The notes below the pieces were generated by a model. The model ran no database searches and was not told the DNA's origin. It saw only the letters and a list, made by a program, of their open reading frames with translations. A DNA stretch of 54,977 nucleotides from an uncultured Bacteroidales bacterium (lineage in GTDB: Bacteria; Bacteroidota; Bacteroidia; Bacteroidales; Muribaculaceae). The translations under genes and the position numbers were made by a program. Shown here piece by piece: positions 25,711 through 33,794 of the stretch. Position 1 is the stretch's first letter. Every line of letters starts with the position of its first letter. The stretch lies in NCBI GenBank assembly GCA_902776955.1, contig CACYSG010000009.1:1-54977 (forward strand), read 5' to 3'.

Positions 25711-26370
25711 ATGAAACGATTACCACTCATATTGATGGGACTGATGCTGCTGTTGACCGCCTGTGGCGGTGCCAGCCGTCACGGTGAAGCGGCCGGACGT
25801 GATTTCCTGGCCGCATGGGGTGATACGGCGACGATGCGCCAAGTGGTGCAGCGCTTCGAGGCCCTCAAGGACGACAGCCTGAACTGGCCATGGGAGGTCA
25901 AGGCGGCAAATCGCGCGTTTGCCGCACCGCTGCTTGGCGACGGACGCGACTCGCTAACCCAGGCCGCCCACGTCATCGTGTTCACCCCCCGTGAGTTGGC
26001 GCAACTCAAGTGCCCACAGATGATTGAACTGTTGCGTCTGCGCCAATTCGACACCGACTCGGCAGCCGACTATGTGTCGCTCATCCACTGGCTGTGTGAT
26101 GTGGTGGGACACAACCGCCACGCCCAGGTGTTTGACAGCACCATGCAGGCCATTGTCGATGGGCTGCCCGTCAAGGAGCAGATGAACGTGTACGTGCAAT
26201 CGTCACGTCCCGCAGCCCTGGGGTCGGCACTCGCTGCCGACGCCAACCAGCCCGATGCTGACATGGCCGATATCAACGCCCGCATCGACATCCTGCGCGA
26301 GTTGTACACGCCGGCCGATTTCAGCACCTTTGAGAGCGCCTACAAGGCCGCCCTCAAAAAGAATGATTAG
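25711..26370 (+). CDS. Unidentified lipoprotein, helical
   Basis: 219 residues with SPII signal MKRLPLILMGLMLLLTACGGAS. The mature part is mostly helical and mentions no known motif; both this and the preceding lipoprotein are Ala-rich with many Asp-Ser/Thr pairs. Spacing of 8 bases upstream and 29 bases to the polyprenyl synthetase gene suggests one operon from 25394 to 27365, possibly to 28225. Confidence 0.75.
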   Translation: MKRLPLILMGLMLLLTACGGASRHGEAAGRDFLAAWGDTATMRQVVQRFEALKDDSLNWPWEVKAANRAFAAPLLGDGRDSLTQAAHVIVFTPRELAQLKCPQMIELLRLRQFDTDSAADYVSLIHWLCDVVGHNRHAQVFDSTMQAIVDGLPVKEQMNVYVQSSRPAALGSALAADANQPDADMADINARIDILRELYTPADFSTFESAYKAALKKND

Positions 26371-26399
26371 GAATTGAAAACATCATAACGTCTAATAAT

Positions 26400-27365
26400 A
26401 TGAAACCTTTCCAAGATTATCTTGACATCGTCAACAAGGCCATAGCCGCCATTCCCTATCCCGAAAGCCCGAATCAGCTCTATGAGCCCATCGCCTATCA
26501 CATGGCCCTGGGCGGCAAACGGGTGCGCCCCGTGCTCACACTCATGGCATGTGACGCCATGGGCGGCGACCTTACAATGGCCCTCGACGCCGCAGTGGGC
26601 ATCGAGATGTTCCACAACTTCACCCTGCTGCACGATGATGTGATGGACAATGCCGACGTGCGCCGCAACAAGCCCACCGTTCATCGCCGCTGGAACGCCA
26701 ACACGGCCATCCTGAGCGGAGACACGATGCTCACCATCGCCACCCAGTACATCGCACGCGCCGGCGACTGGAAGGTGATGGACCTGTTCAACAAGACCGC
26801 CATCGAAATCTACGAGGGACAGCAGTGGGACATGGACTACGAGATGCGCAACGACGTCACCGTCGACGAGTATATCAACATGATACGCCTCAAGACGTCG
26901 GTATTGCTGGGCTGCGCGCTCAAGACCGGCGCTCTCATTGCCGACGCCGACGACAGCAACACCGAGTTGCTCTATCAGGCGGGTGTCAACATGGGTCTGG
27001 CATTCCAGCTCAGGGATGATGTGCTCGACGTGTGGGGCGACCCCGTCACCTTCGGCAAGGAAATCGGTGGCGACATCATGAACAACAAGAAGACTTTCTT
27101 GCTCATCAATGCCATGCGGCTCGCCCAGGGCGATGACGTCAACGAAATGCGGCATTGGATTAACGACCCCTACTCCACCCGAGACGACAAGGTTGCCGGC
27201 ATGACGGCCCTGTACGAGCGGCTGGGCGTACGCCAACTGGCCGAGGACGCCATCACCCGCTATAACAACCTCGCCATCGACGCCTTCAACCAGCTGAAAA
27301 TCAGCGACTGCGACAAGGCCGCTTTTATTGCCCTTGCAAATCGTCTCTCAGGCCGCAACTATTAA
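26400..27365 (+). CDS. Polyprenyl (geranylgeranyl/octaprenyl-type) diphosphate synthase
   Basis: Chain-lengthening trans-prenyltransferase adding isopentenyl diphosphate to allylic substrates, cytoplasmic. 321 residues with GGKRVRP (substrate Arg), the first Asp-rich motif LLHDDVMDNADVRR, the second LRDDVLDVWGD, and FGKEIGGDI. Two small residues before DDVMD do not allow the chain length to be fixed. Product could be the menaquinone side chain (menG lies at 46.5 kb) or a shorter isoprenoid. Confidence 0.9.
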   Translation: MKPFQDYLDIVNKAIAAIPYPESPNQLYEPIAYHMALGGKRVRPVLTLMACDAMGGDLTMALDAAVGIEMFHNFTLLHDDVMDNADVRRNKPTVHRRWNANTAILSGDTMLTIATQYIARAGDWKVMDLFNKTAIEIYEGQQWDMDYEMRNDVTVDEYINMIRLKTSVLLGCALKTGALIADADDSNTELLYQAGVNMGLAFQLRDDVLDVWGDPVTFGKEIGGDIMNNKKTFLLINAMRLAQGDDVNEMRHWINDPYSTRDDKVAGMTALYERLGVRQLAEDAITRYNNLAIDAFNQLKISDCDKAAFIALANRLSGRNY

Positions 27366-27440
27366 TCAAACAACTTAAACAACTTATTGACAACAGTTAC
27401 AACACTTCATTATTGTTGTTTATAGTTGTATAAGTTGTCT
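27366..27440. repeat. CAAC-rich/GTTG-rich inverted repeat
   Basis: Bases CAAACAACTTAAACAAC are followed at the far end by GTTGTTTATAGTTGTATAAGTTG, giving a long imperfect hairpin between the polyprenyl synthetase and tatD genes. A related CAAC/GTTG inverted repeat lies inside both long direct repeats near 6.8 and 8.8 kb. Confidence 0.6.
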
Positions 27441-27451
27441 TTACAAAGAAA

Positions 27452-28225
27452 ATGATTGACAGTCATTCACATATTTACTGTGATGCGTTTGACGAGGACC
27501 GTGACGCGGTTGTGTTGCGGGCCCGTGAGGCGGGGGTAAGGCACATTGTGTTGCCCGGCGAGAGCCCTGAGAGTGTGCCGTTACAAGTGGCTCTGCACAA
27601 GAAATATCCAGATTATATCTCGTTGGCGTTAGGGCTGCACCCCGAGGAGGTTAACGACAATTATCTCACAGCGTTGGCACAACTGCGCCCGATGCTCGAT
27701 GAGTTCCCCATTGTCGCAGTAGGCGAGATAGGCATCGACCTCTATTGGGACAAGACCTGGCGCGAACAGCAGCGGCATGCCCTTGACATTCAACTGCACT
27801 GGTGCCACGAACTGGGAGTGCCGTTTATCATCCATTGCCGCGAGGCCCTCGACGACATCCTCGACGTCATCGACCACTTGGACTGCCCTGTGCCGCAGGG
27901 CGTGTTCCACTGCTTTGCCGAGACGCCCGCCGACGTTGAGCGCGTTCGCCGCAGGGGTGATTTCTACTTCGGTGTGAACGGCGTGGTGACCTTCAAGAAG
28001 AGCACCGTGCCAGAACTGCTGCCCGCAATCGGCCTCGACCGCCTGTTGCTGGAGACCGATGCCCCCTATCTGACACCCGTTCCCCACCGCGGCAAGCGCA
28101 ACGAGAGCGCCTACATCCCCCATATCAACGACTTTATCGCCAATTACTTGGGCGTCACTCCCGAGGAGGTCAGCGCTGCCACCGACCGCAACGCCGCCCG
28201 CCTCTTTAACCTGAAATTGGACTAA
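27452..28225 (+). CDS. tatD: TatD family metal-dependent DNase
   Basis: 257 residues. MIDSHSHIYCDAFDED carries the metal-binding HxH, VGEIGIDLYW the metal Glu, IIHCREA and VFHCFAE the other His residues, and LLETDAPYLTPVPHRGKRN the conserved Asp. All metal ligands are present. TatD proteins act as 3'-5' exonucleases or D-aminoacyl-tRNA-like hydrolases; the exact role is not shown here. Confidence 0.93.
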   Translation: MIDSHSHIYCDAFDEDRDAVVLRAREAGVRHIVLPGESPESVPLQVALHKKYPDYISLALGLHPEEVNDNYLTALAQLRPMLDEFPIVAVGEIGIDLYWDKTWREQQRHALDIQLHWCHELGVPFIIHCREALDDILDVIDHLDCPVPQGVFHCFAETPADVERVRRRGDFYFGVNGVVTFKKSTVPELLPAIGLDRLLLETDAPYLTPVPHRGKRNESAYIPHINDFIANYLGVTPEEVSAATDRNAARLFNLKLD

Positions 28226-28281
28226 TTGGACCAATTGGGCTAATAGGACTAATTGGACAAATTTGACCAATTGGTCCAATC
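28212..28281 (+). repeat. Nine-base period repeat after tatD
   Basis: About seven degenerate units of CTAATTGGA/CCAATTGGG with a 9-base period begin in the last codons of tatD and run to about 28280. The arms ATTGG and CCAAT alternate, so the array can fold on itself. Confidence 0.7.
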
Positions 28282-28290
28282 AAGAAATAA

Positions 28291-28320
28291 AGGGCTCGCA
28301 ACCGTCAAGTTGCGGGCCCT
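28291..28320. terminator. Bidirectional terminator hairpin between tatD and the M13 peptidase gene
   Basis: Arms AGGGCTCGCAAC (28291-28302) and GTTGCGGGCCCT (28309-28320) enclose a 6-base loop with one mismatch. It lies between two convergent genes, with an A-rich flank on the left (a T run for the minus strand). Confidence 0.75.
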
Positions 28321-28343
28321 CGTTGTCTTGTGCTGGTCGTTGA

Positions 28344-30368
28344 TTACCAGATGATAGCGCGGTCGGCGGGGTCGAGCCACATCTTCTCACCGGCCTTGAT
28401 GCCGAAGGCGTCAAAGAAGGTGTCGATGTTCCTCAACGTGGCGTTCACGCGGTAGCGGCCGATGCTGTGGGGGTCGCTCTTGGTCTGCTGGAAGATGGCC
28501 TCCTCGGTCATGTTGTCGGCCCAGATGCGGCCATAGCTCAGGTAGAAGCGCTGAGCGGGAGTGAAGCCGTCAAGCAACTTGCCCTCGCGGAACTGCTGCG
28601 TGGTCTTGAAGGCGTCATAGGCGATGCGCAGACCACCCTGGTCGGCGATGTTCTCGCCCAGGGTCAGGTGACCGTTGGCATGCTGGTCCTTAACGACGAT
28701 GAGTTGGTCGAACTGGGCGGCAAGCTTCTCGGCGGCAGCCTGGAACTTCTCGCTGTCCTCCTCGGTCCACCAGTCGGTCATGTTACCGTACTGGTCGAAC
28801 ATGCGGCCCTGGTCGTCAAAGCCGTGGGTCATCTCGTGGCCAATCACTACGCCGATGGCACCGAAGTTGGTGGCATCGTCGGCCTCCACATCAAAGAAGG
28901 GAGGTTGCAGGATGGCGGCGGGGAAGCAGATCTCGTTGGTCGTCGGGTTGTAGTAGGCGTTAACCGTCTGCGGCGTCATGCCCCACTCGTCCTTGTCGAC
29001 GGGCTTGCCCATCTTGTCGAGGTTGCGGCGGGTCTCATACAGGCTGGCGGCCTTGATGTTGTCATACAGGCTCTTGCTCGGATCCACGGTCAGGCCGCTG
29101 TAGTCGCGCCACTTGTCGGGATAACCGATCTTGACGGTGAAGGCGTTGAGCTTCACGAGGGCGTTGATCTTGGTCTGCTCGCTCATCCAGGTCAGACCTG
29201 CGATGTGAGCGGCCAGCGACTTGCGCAGTTCGCTGATGAGCTTCAGCATCTTCTCCTTGCTGCCATGAGCAAAATACTTGCTCACATAAATCTCGCCGAC
29301 GGCCTCGCCGAGCAGGCTGTTGGGGAAGCCAAGGGCACGTTTCCAGCGCGGCTTGCGCTCCTTCTGTCCACTGAGCATGCGGCCGTAGAAGTCAAACGAG
29401 GTCTCGCCGAAGTCATCGCTCAGGTAGTTGCTGGCACCCCTGATGAGGATACCTGCCATATAGTCGCGCATCTGCTGCTCGGTGAGCTTGGTCATCAGGT
29501 CATTGGCCACGGCCATCACCTTGGGCTCGGTGAGGATAACCCACTCGACGGTGGGCGTACCCATCAGTTTGAAGTACTCCGTCCAGTTGATGGCGGGATA
29601 ATCGGCCTGCAGCTGCTCCACGGTGCGGATGTTGTAGAGCTTGGTGTAGTCGCGGGCTTCGGCACGGTCCATCTTGGCCTGGGCAAACTTGTACTCGATG
29701 TCATAGATGGTCTTGCAGGCGCGGGTGGCCTCCTTCTTGCTGTAACCAGCGAGGACAAACATCTTCACAAGGAAGTCCTTGTAGGCCTGCTGGATCTTCT
29801 TGCTGTCGGCGTCGGTGTTCAGGTAGTAGTCCCTGTCGGGCAGACCGCTGGTACCGGCACTGAGCCACATCACGTTCATGTCACTGTTCTTCAGGTCGGT
29901 CTCGACACCGATGCCGAAGAACGGGTTACCGATCTTCAGGTGCTGGTCGGCCAGGAAACTGGTCAGATCCTTTTTCTTGAAAGACTTGATGTTGGCAAGG
30001 TCTGCGGCCAGGGGCTTTGCGCCCTCGCGGTTCAGGCGGTCGCTATCCATCGCCATCTTGTAGAGGTCGGCCACCTTCTGGTTAACGGTACCCGGCTTGT
30101 GCTGGGTCTTGCCCAACTCCAGGAACATGTCACGCAGGCGGTTCTCGTTCTCCTCGGCAAGCACATTGAACACGCCATAGCTGGAATATTCAGGGTGCTG
30201 GCTCAGCGGGTTGGCCTTCATCCAGCCGCCGCCGGCATACTCATAGAAATCTTCACCCGGCTTAACGCTCAGGTCCATGTCGGCGCGGTTCACGCCATGT
30301 GTCACTTGTGCCTTCACACCAGGCACGGCAGCCATCAAAATGGCCATTGCTAATAACATTTTCTTCAT
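28344..30368 (-). CDS. M13 family zinc endopeptidase (PepO/neprilysin-like), secreted
   Basis: 674 residues with a Sec signal peptide (MKKMLLAMAILMAAVPGVKA) and no lipobox, so it is probably periplasmic. Residues of the N-terminal M13 domain include DFYEYAGGGWMKANP. The catalytic part has VIGHEMTHGFDDQG (HExxH zinc site), ENIADQGG with the third ligand Glu, and the C-terminal RVNATLRN and final Trp. All catalytic residues are present. Cleaves oligopeptides. It is monocistronic, with a terminator downstream and a TACTTTTG box upstream. Confidence 0.94.
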   Translation of the reverse strand: MKKMLLAMAILMAAVPGVKAQVTHGVNRADMDLSVKPGEDFYEYAGGGWMKANPLSQHPEYSSYGVFNVLAEENENRLRDMFLELGKTQHKPGTVNQKVADLYKMAMDSDRLNREGAKPLAADLANIKSFKKKDLTSFLADQHLKIGNPFFGIGVETDLKNSDMNVMWLSAGTSGLPDRDYYLNTDADSKKIQQAYKDFLVKMFVLAGYSKKEATRACKTIYDIEYKFAQAKMDRAEARDYTKLYNIRTVEQLQADYPAINWTEYFKLMGTPTVEWVILTEPKVMAVANDLMTKLTEQQMRDYMAGILIRGASNYLSDDFGETSFDFYGRMLSGQKERKPRWKRALGFPNSLLGEAVGEIYVSKYFAHGSKEKMLKLISELRKSLAAHIAGLTWMSEQTKINALVKLNAFTVKIGYPDKWRDYSGLTVDPSKSLYDNIKAASLYETRRNLDKMGKPVDKDEWGMTPQTVNAYYNPTTNEICFPAAILQPPFFDVEADDATNFGAIGVVIGHEMTHGFDDQGRMFDQYGNMTDWWTEEDSEKFQAAAEKLAAQFDQLIVVKDQHANGHLTLGENIADQGGLRIAYDAFKTTQQFREGKLLDGFTPAQRFYLSYGRIWADNMTEEAIFQQTKSDPHSIGRYRVNATLRNIDTFFDAFGIKAGEKMWLDPADRAIIW

Positions 30369-30422
30369 TATTACTTAATAATATAATAAGGTTAATCGGT
30401 CCATTGATTTGTTTTCAACCCG

Positions 30423-30430
30423 CAAAAGTA
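30423..30430 (-). promoter_or_regulatory. Probable -7 element of the M13 peptidase gene
   Basis: Minus strand TACTTTTG, 55 bases before the start codon at 30368; no clear -33 box. Confidence 0.4.
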
Positions 30431-30480
30431 ACAAAAAAACGACACAAGTGCCTATAGGCACTCAGATAATTTAATGATTT

Positions 30481-32067
30481 CTAGTAAGGAACGGTTTGTT
30501 CGCCCGGGTCGGGCATCCATGCCTCGTTGGGAGAAATGGTGCCGGGCAGCGAGTTGGCGTCAATTATCGGAGCGGGGGCAGGGCCGTCGACGGCACCGCT
30601 GTTCATCTTAGACTCGTAGGTCGATTCGGTCGTCTGGATGTCGCTGTCACCCTGGTTCTCGAAGCGGGCAAACTGCCTGACAAAGTGCAGGTTGATGGTT
30701 TCGGTGGCACCGCTGCGGTGCTTGGCGACAATGAATTCAGCCAGACCCTTGATGTTATTGCCCTCGGCATCCTCGCTCGAGTGGGTGTAATACTCGGGAC
30801 GGTGGATGAAGCACACGATATCGGCATCCTGCTCGATGGCTCCCGACTCACGCAGGTCGCTGAGTTGCGGGCGCTTGCCCATCTTGTCGTCGGCGGCTCG
30901 GGTCTCGACGCTACGGTTGAGCTGCGACAGGGCGATGATGGGGATGTCAAGCTCCTTGGCGAGCTGTTTGAGGTTACGCGAGATGGTGCTCACCTCCTGC
31001 TCGCGGCTGCCGAACTTCATGCCGGTGGCGTTCATCAGCTGCAAGTAGTCGATGATGATGATTCTCACCCCATGCTCACGCACGAGGCGGCGGGCCTTGG
31101 TCCTCAACTCAAAGATGGAGAGCGACGGCGTGTCGTCGATATAGAGGGGCGCGGTGCTCAACGCGCGCGTGCGGGTCATCAGGTTCTCCCACTCGGGCTG
31201 CGTCAACTGGCCGCTCTTGATTTTCTCACCCTCGAGCGAGCAGACGTTCTGAATCAGGCGGTTGACGAGCTGCAGACTCGACATCTCGAGCGAGAACACA
31301 GCAACGGGATAGTTGTAGTCCACCGCCATATTCTTGGCCATCGACAGCACAAAGGCGGTCTTACCCATCGCCGGGCGGGCAGCGATGATGATCAGGTCGC
31401 TGTTCTGCCACCCGCTGGTCAGGCGGTCAAGCTGATGGTAGCCCGATTCCAGACCGCTCAAACCGCTCTCGCGGTTAGCGGCCTCCTCAATTTTCCTGAT
31501 TGCGGCCTGCACGGCGTTCTCGATGGGGATAACATCGCGCTTGAGCGTGTTCTTGGAGATTTCAAACAGTTTGCCCTCGGCCTCCTGCATCAGGTCATAC
31601 ACGTCAACCGACTCGTCGAAGGCCAACGCCTGCACCTGGCTGCTGTAGCTGATGAGCTCTCGGGCAAGGTACTTCTGGGCCACGATGCGGGCATGAAACT
31701 CGGCATTGGCGGCACTGGACACCATGCCCGTGAGTTCCGAGATGCGGATGGCTCCGCCCACCTCTTCGAGCACCTTGTTGGCACGCAGCTGCTCGGTGAC
31801 GGTGAGCATGTCAATGGGCTTGCCGTTGGCGGCCAGCGACTGGATGGCCTCATAAATCTTCTGGTTCGCCGGGTTATAGAACGACTCGGGCTTGAGGATT
31901 TCGCACACTTCGTTATAGGCGTCCTTCTCGAGCATCAGCGCACCCAGCACGGCCTCCTCCATCGAGGTTTCCTGGGGCGGCAGCTTGCCGAACTCATTGA
32001 CTATTTCGGGCTCATGCGTCGGGCGCGTGCGTTTCCGCGCCTGCTTGCCGGTTTCAAATTCTTCCAT
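30481..32067 (-). CDS. dnaB: Replicative DNA helicase
   Basis: Hexameric helicase that unwinds DNA at the replication fork. 528 residues: N-terminal DnaB domain (LPPQETSMEEAVLGALMLEKDAY), Walker A ARPAMGKTAFVL, Walker B IIIDYLQLM, and QLNRSVETR with the arginine finger region. The Bacteroidota-type basic N-terminal extension (ARKRTRPTHEPE) and a low-similarity C-terminal tail are present. No intein is visible. A minus-strand TACCTTTG lies 47 bases upstream. Confidence 0.96.
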   Translation of the reverse strand: MEEFETGKQARKRTRPTHEPEIVNEFGKLPPQETSMEEAVLGALMLEKDAYNEVCEILKPESFYNPANQKIYEAIQSLAANGKPIDMLTVTEQLRANKVLEEVGGAIRISELTGMVSSAANAEFHARIVAQKYLARELISYSSQVQALAFDESVDVYDLMQEAEGKLFEISKNTLKRDVIPIENAVQAAIRKIEEAANRESGLSGLESGYHQLDRLTSGWQNSDLIIIAARPAMGKTAFVLSMAKNMAVDYNYPVAVFSLEMSSLQLVNRLIQNVCSLEGEKIKSGQLTQPEWENLMTRTRALSTAPLYIDDTPSLSIFELRTKARRLVREHGVRIIIIDYLQLMNATGMKFGSREQEVSTISRNLKQLAKELDIPIIALSQLNRSVETRAADDKMGKRPQLSDLRESGAIEQDADIVCFIHRPEYYTHSSEDAEGNNIKGLAEFIVAKHRSGATETINLHFVRQFARFENQGDSDIQTTESTYESKMNSGAVDGPAPAPIIDANSLPGTISPNEAWMPDPGEQTVPY

Positions 32068-32113
32068 TACTCTTATGATGATGATGTTGTAATCGTTTTT
32101 TCGTTAGTGTGCG

Positions 32114-32121
32114 CAAAGGTA
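32114..32121 (-). promoter_or_regulatory. Probable -7 element of dnaB
   Basis: Minus strand TACCTTTG in the 275-base divergent spacer between dnaB and the Nudix regulator gene. Confidence 0.5.
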
Positions 32122-32258
32122 GTGAAAAAGGCGGAACCACACCACACGGATTATCTACATTCTTTTGACACATTGTTGACAAGTGTGCGGGTTTCGGCCT
32201 GACCATGGCATTCACAGGACAGTTTGGCAGGCCGAACGACGAAAAAATGTCATAAAAG

Positions 32259-32271
32259 TGTAAAATTTACA
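32259..32271. promoter_or_regulatory. Palindrome TGTAAAATTTACA upstream of the Nudix regulator
   Basis: A perfect 13-base palindrome, part of a 15-base one (GTGTAAA-A-TTTACAC at 32258-32272). It lies 8 bases upstream of the -33 TTTG of the Nudix gene. It fits TGTA-N5-TACA, as do the two sites at 32314 and 33195. Confidence 0.6.
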
Positions 32272-32278
32272 CAATAAA

Positions 32279-32310
32279 TTTGGCCAATTCAAAAGTTGGC
32301 ATTATTTTTG
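32279..32310 (+). promoter_or_regulatory. Promoter of the Nudix regulator gene
   Basis: TTTG at 32279-32282 and TATTTTTG at 32303-32310, spacing 20 bases. The next bases hold the second palindrome, so a bound regulator would cover the transcription start. Confidence 0.65.
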
Positions 32311-32313
32311 CAG

Positions 32314-32326
32314 TGTAAAAAATACA
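32314..32326. promoter_or_regulatory. Palindrome TGTAAAAAATACA at the start of the Nudix transcript
   Basis: TGTA-N5-TACA immediately after the -7 box. The identical 13-mer recurs at 33195-33207 upstream of the next gene. Confidence 0.6.
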
Positions 32327-32342
32327 TAAAGAACTTTTCGCT

Positions 32343-33074
32343 ATGCTGTACAACCACCAAACCAAGCAATGGGAATCGCCCTACTGGCACCCCGCAGTCA
32401 CCACCGACGCGGTAGTGTTCGGCTTTGATGGCGTGGGGCTGAACGTCCTGCTCATCCAGCGCGGCCAGGAGCCTTATAAGAATATGTGGGCGCTGCCGGG
32501 CGGCTTCATGCGTCCCGAGGACGAGAGCGCCGAGGCCTGCGTCTATCGCGAGTTGCATGAGGAGACCGACGTGGATGACATCTACCTAGAGGAGTTGCAG
32601 ACGTTTTCCAGCCGTGACCGCGACCCCCGCGAGCGCGTGATCACCATCGCCTTTTTTGCCCTCGTCGTCAAGGACAAGTACCAGGTCAAGGGCGGTGACG
32701 ATGCTCAGGAGGCCAAGTGGTTTCCCGTCAAGGACCTGCCCACCCTGGCATTTGACCATCAAGTAATTATCGAGACCGCCCTGGAACGCCTGCGCCAGCG
32801 CATCCACTTCGAGCCCATCGGTTTCCACCTGCTGGGCAAGGAATTCACGATGCCACAACTGCACAGCATCTATATAGCGATCCTTGACCCACCCGAGGAC
32901 GACACCAAGTTGCGGGACCGACGCAATTTCCCCAAGAAGATGTTGAGACTCGGCTACATCAAGGAAACGGGCAAGCGCGTGACAGGCAATCCTCACCGTT
33001 CCCCCAAGTTATACACCTTTGATGAAGAAGCCTACCAGCAAGCCAAGAAAATAGGCATGAGACTGGAGTTCTGA
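32343..33074 (+). CDS. Nudix-type transcriptional regulator (NrtR/AraR-like)
   Basis: 243 residues: a Nudix domain (about 18-150) joined to a winged-helix-like C-terminal part (about 160-243). In the Nudix box, REL-x-EET is present, but there is one residue too many between Gly and the first Glu, and EETDV replaces EETG. Such changes fit the regulator branch, in which the Nudix domain senses ADP-ribose or sugar phosphates instead of hydrolysing. Three TGTA-N5-TACA palindromes lie in its own promoter and upstream of the next gene, suggesting autoregulation and control of the downstream pair. Which ligand is sensed is not shown. Confidence 0.8.
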   Translation: MLYNHQTKQWESPYWHPAVTTDAVVFGFDGVGLNVLLIQRGQEPYKNMWALPGGFMRPEDESAEACVYRELHEETDVDDIYLEELQTFSSRDRDPRERVITIAFFALVVKDKYQVKGGDDAQEAKWFPVKDLPTLAFDHQVIIETALERLRQRIHFEPIGFHLLGKEFTMPQLHSIYIAILDPPEDDTKLRDRRNFPKKMLRLGYIKETGKRVTGNPHRSPKLYTFDEEAYQQAKKIGMRLEF

Positions 33075-33194
33075 TTTCATTTTTGGCCATGTTTCATTCA
33101 ACGGCTTCCCTTTTAACAAGGGGAGTTTACTAGACAAAAATAATCATTGTGTTAAAATTACGCAATACGATTATCCGCACTGAAATTTCCATTG

Positions 33195-33207
33195 TGTAAA
33201 AAATACA
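33195..33207. promoter_or_regulatory. Palindrome TGTAAAAAATACA upstream of the small uncharacterised gene
   Basis: Identical in 13 bases to 32314-32326. A looser dyad, ATTGTG...CGCAAT, lies at about 33146-33166. A TAATTTTG at 33251-33258 is the probable -7 box, 44 bases downstream. Confidence 0.55.
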
Positions 33208-33308
33208 TTTTGCAAGGTTGCAGAAATCGGGGCCGCGTCTCAAGATGATGTAATTTTGCAATGTCAACGAGAAAAAAACCAATATTCACCTTTAAATACA
33301 ATAGTAAT

Positions 33309-33737
33309 ATGAATTATTCCATCAACGATCTGCTCCACGGAGCAAAGGTAATGTCGCACAGTGTATTTGGCCGCCGCAGTGAGTACCGCCTCCAGTTCAA
33401 CCACGAGGAAGACGGGAAGTGGTATGTCGACTTCCCCGGCTGGCCGTTTGACCACCATAACCTGATGATGGTGGCCGGTGCCGACAAACTGTGCGCCTTC
33501 CTGAGCGACGATGACAGGTTTGCCCACGTCAACGTCATTCCCAGCAACAAGCCGCTGGACAAGCCCGGCTACGCTTGCCTAGAGCAGGGAGAGCATTCCT
33601 TGACAGGAGGCTCGTTCTACAACGTCACAGGCCTTGATGGCTTTGAGCGCGAAATCTGGCTGTGCCCCGTGACCTTGTTTGTGCTGGGTCGCTATCCCAA
33701 GTACATCTACATCAAGAAGAGCGAGGCCGCCGCTTGA
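33309..33737 (+). CDS. Small uncharacterised protein, possibly DUF6717-like
   Basis: 142 residues from ATG 33309; an ATG at 33261 sits only two bases after the -7 box and is unlikely. The sequence has MNYSINDLLHGAKVMSHSVFGRRSEYRLQFNHE-type beta-rich features and WPFDHHNLMMVAGAD. No signal peptide or membrane segment. The family name is from memory and uncertain. It lies 57 bases before the vWA gene and likely forms an operon with it. Confidence 0.7.
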   Translation: MNYSINDLLHGAKVMSHSVFGRRSEYRLQFNHEEDGKWYVDFPGWPFDHHNLMMVAGADKLCAFLSDDDRFAHVNVIPSNKPLDKPGYACLEQGEHSLTGGSFYNVTGLDGFEREIWLCPVTLFVLGRYPKYIYIKKSEAAA

Positions 33738-33794
33738 ATTCAACATATAACGCATTAAACAGACGATTATCAACAATTTAACAAAATTACGACT

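Noticed and set aside
28467-30353. 628-codon plus-strand open frame antisense to the M13 peptidase
   Set aside because: The minus-strand reading has all catalytic motifs and a signal peptide; the plus-strand one is a Val/Gly/Leu-rich shadow.
30496-32202. 568-codon plus-strand open frame antisense to dnaB
   Set aside because: It starts downstream of no promoter and mirrors the conserved DnaB frame.
33261-33737. Longer version of the small uncharacterised protein starting at ATG 33261
   Set aside because: That ATG lies two bases after the probable -7 box; the ATG at 33309 fits better.
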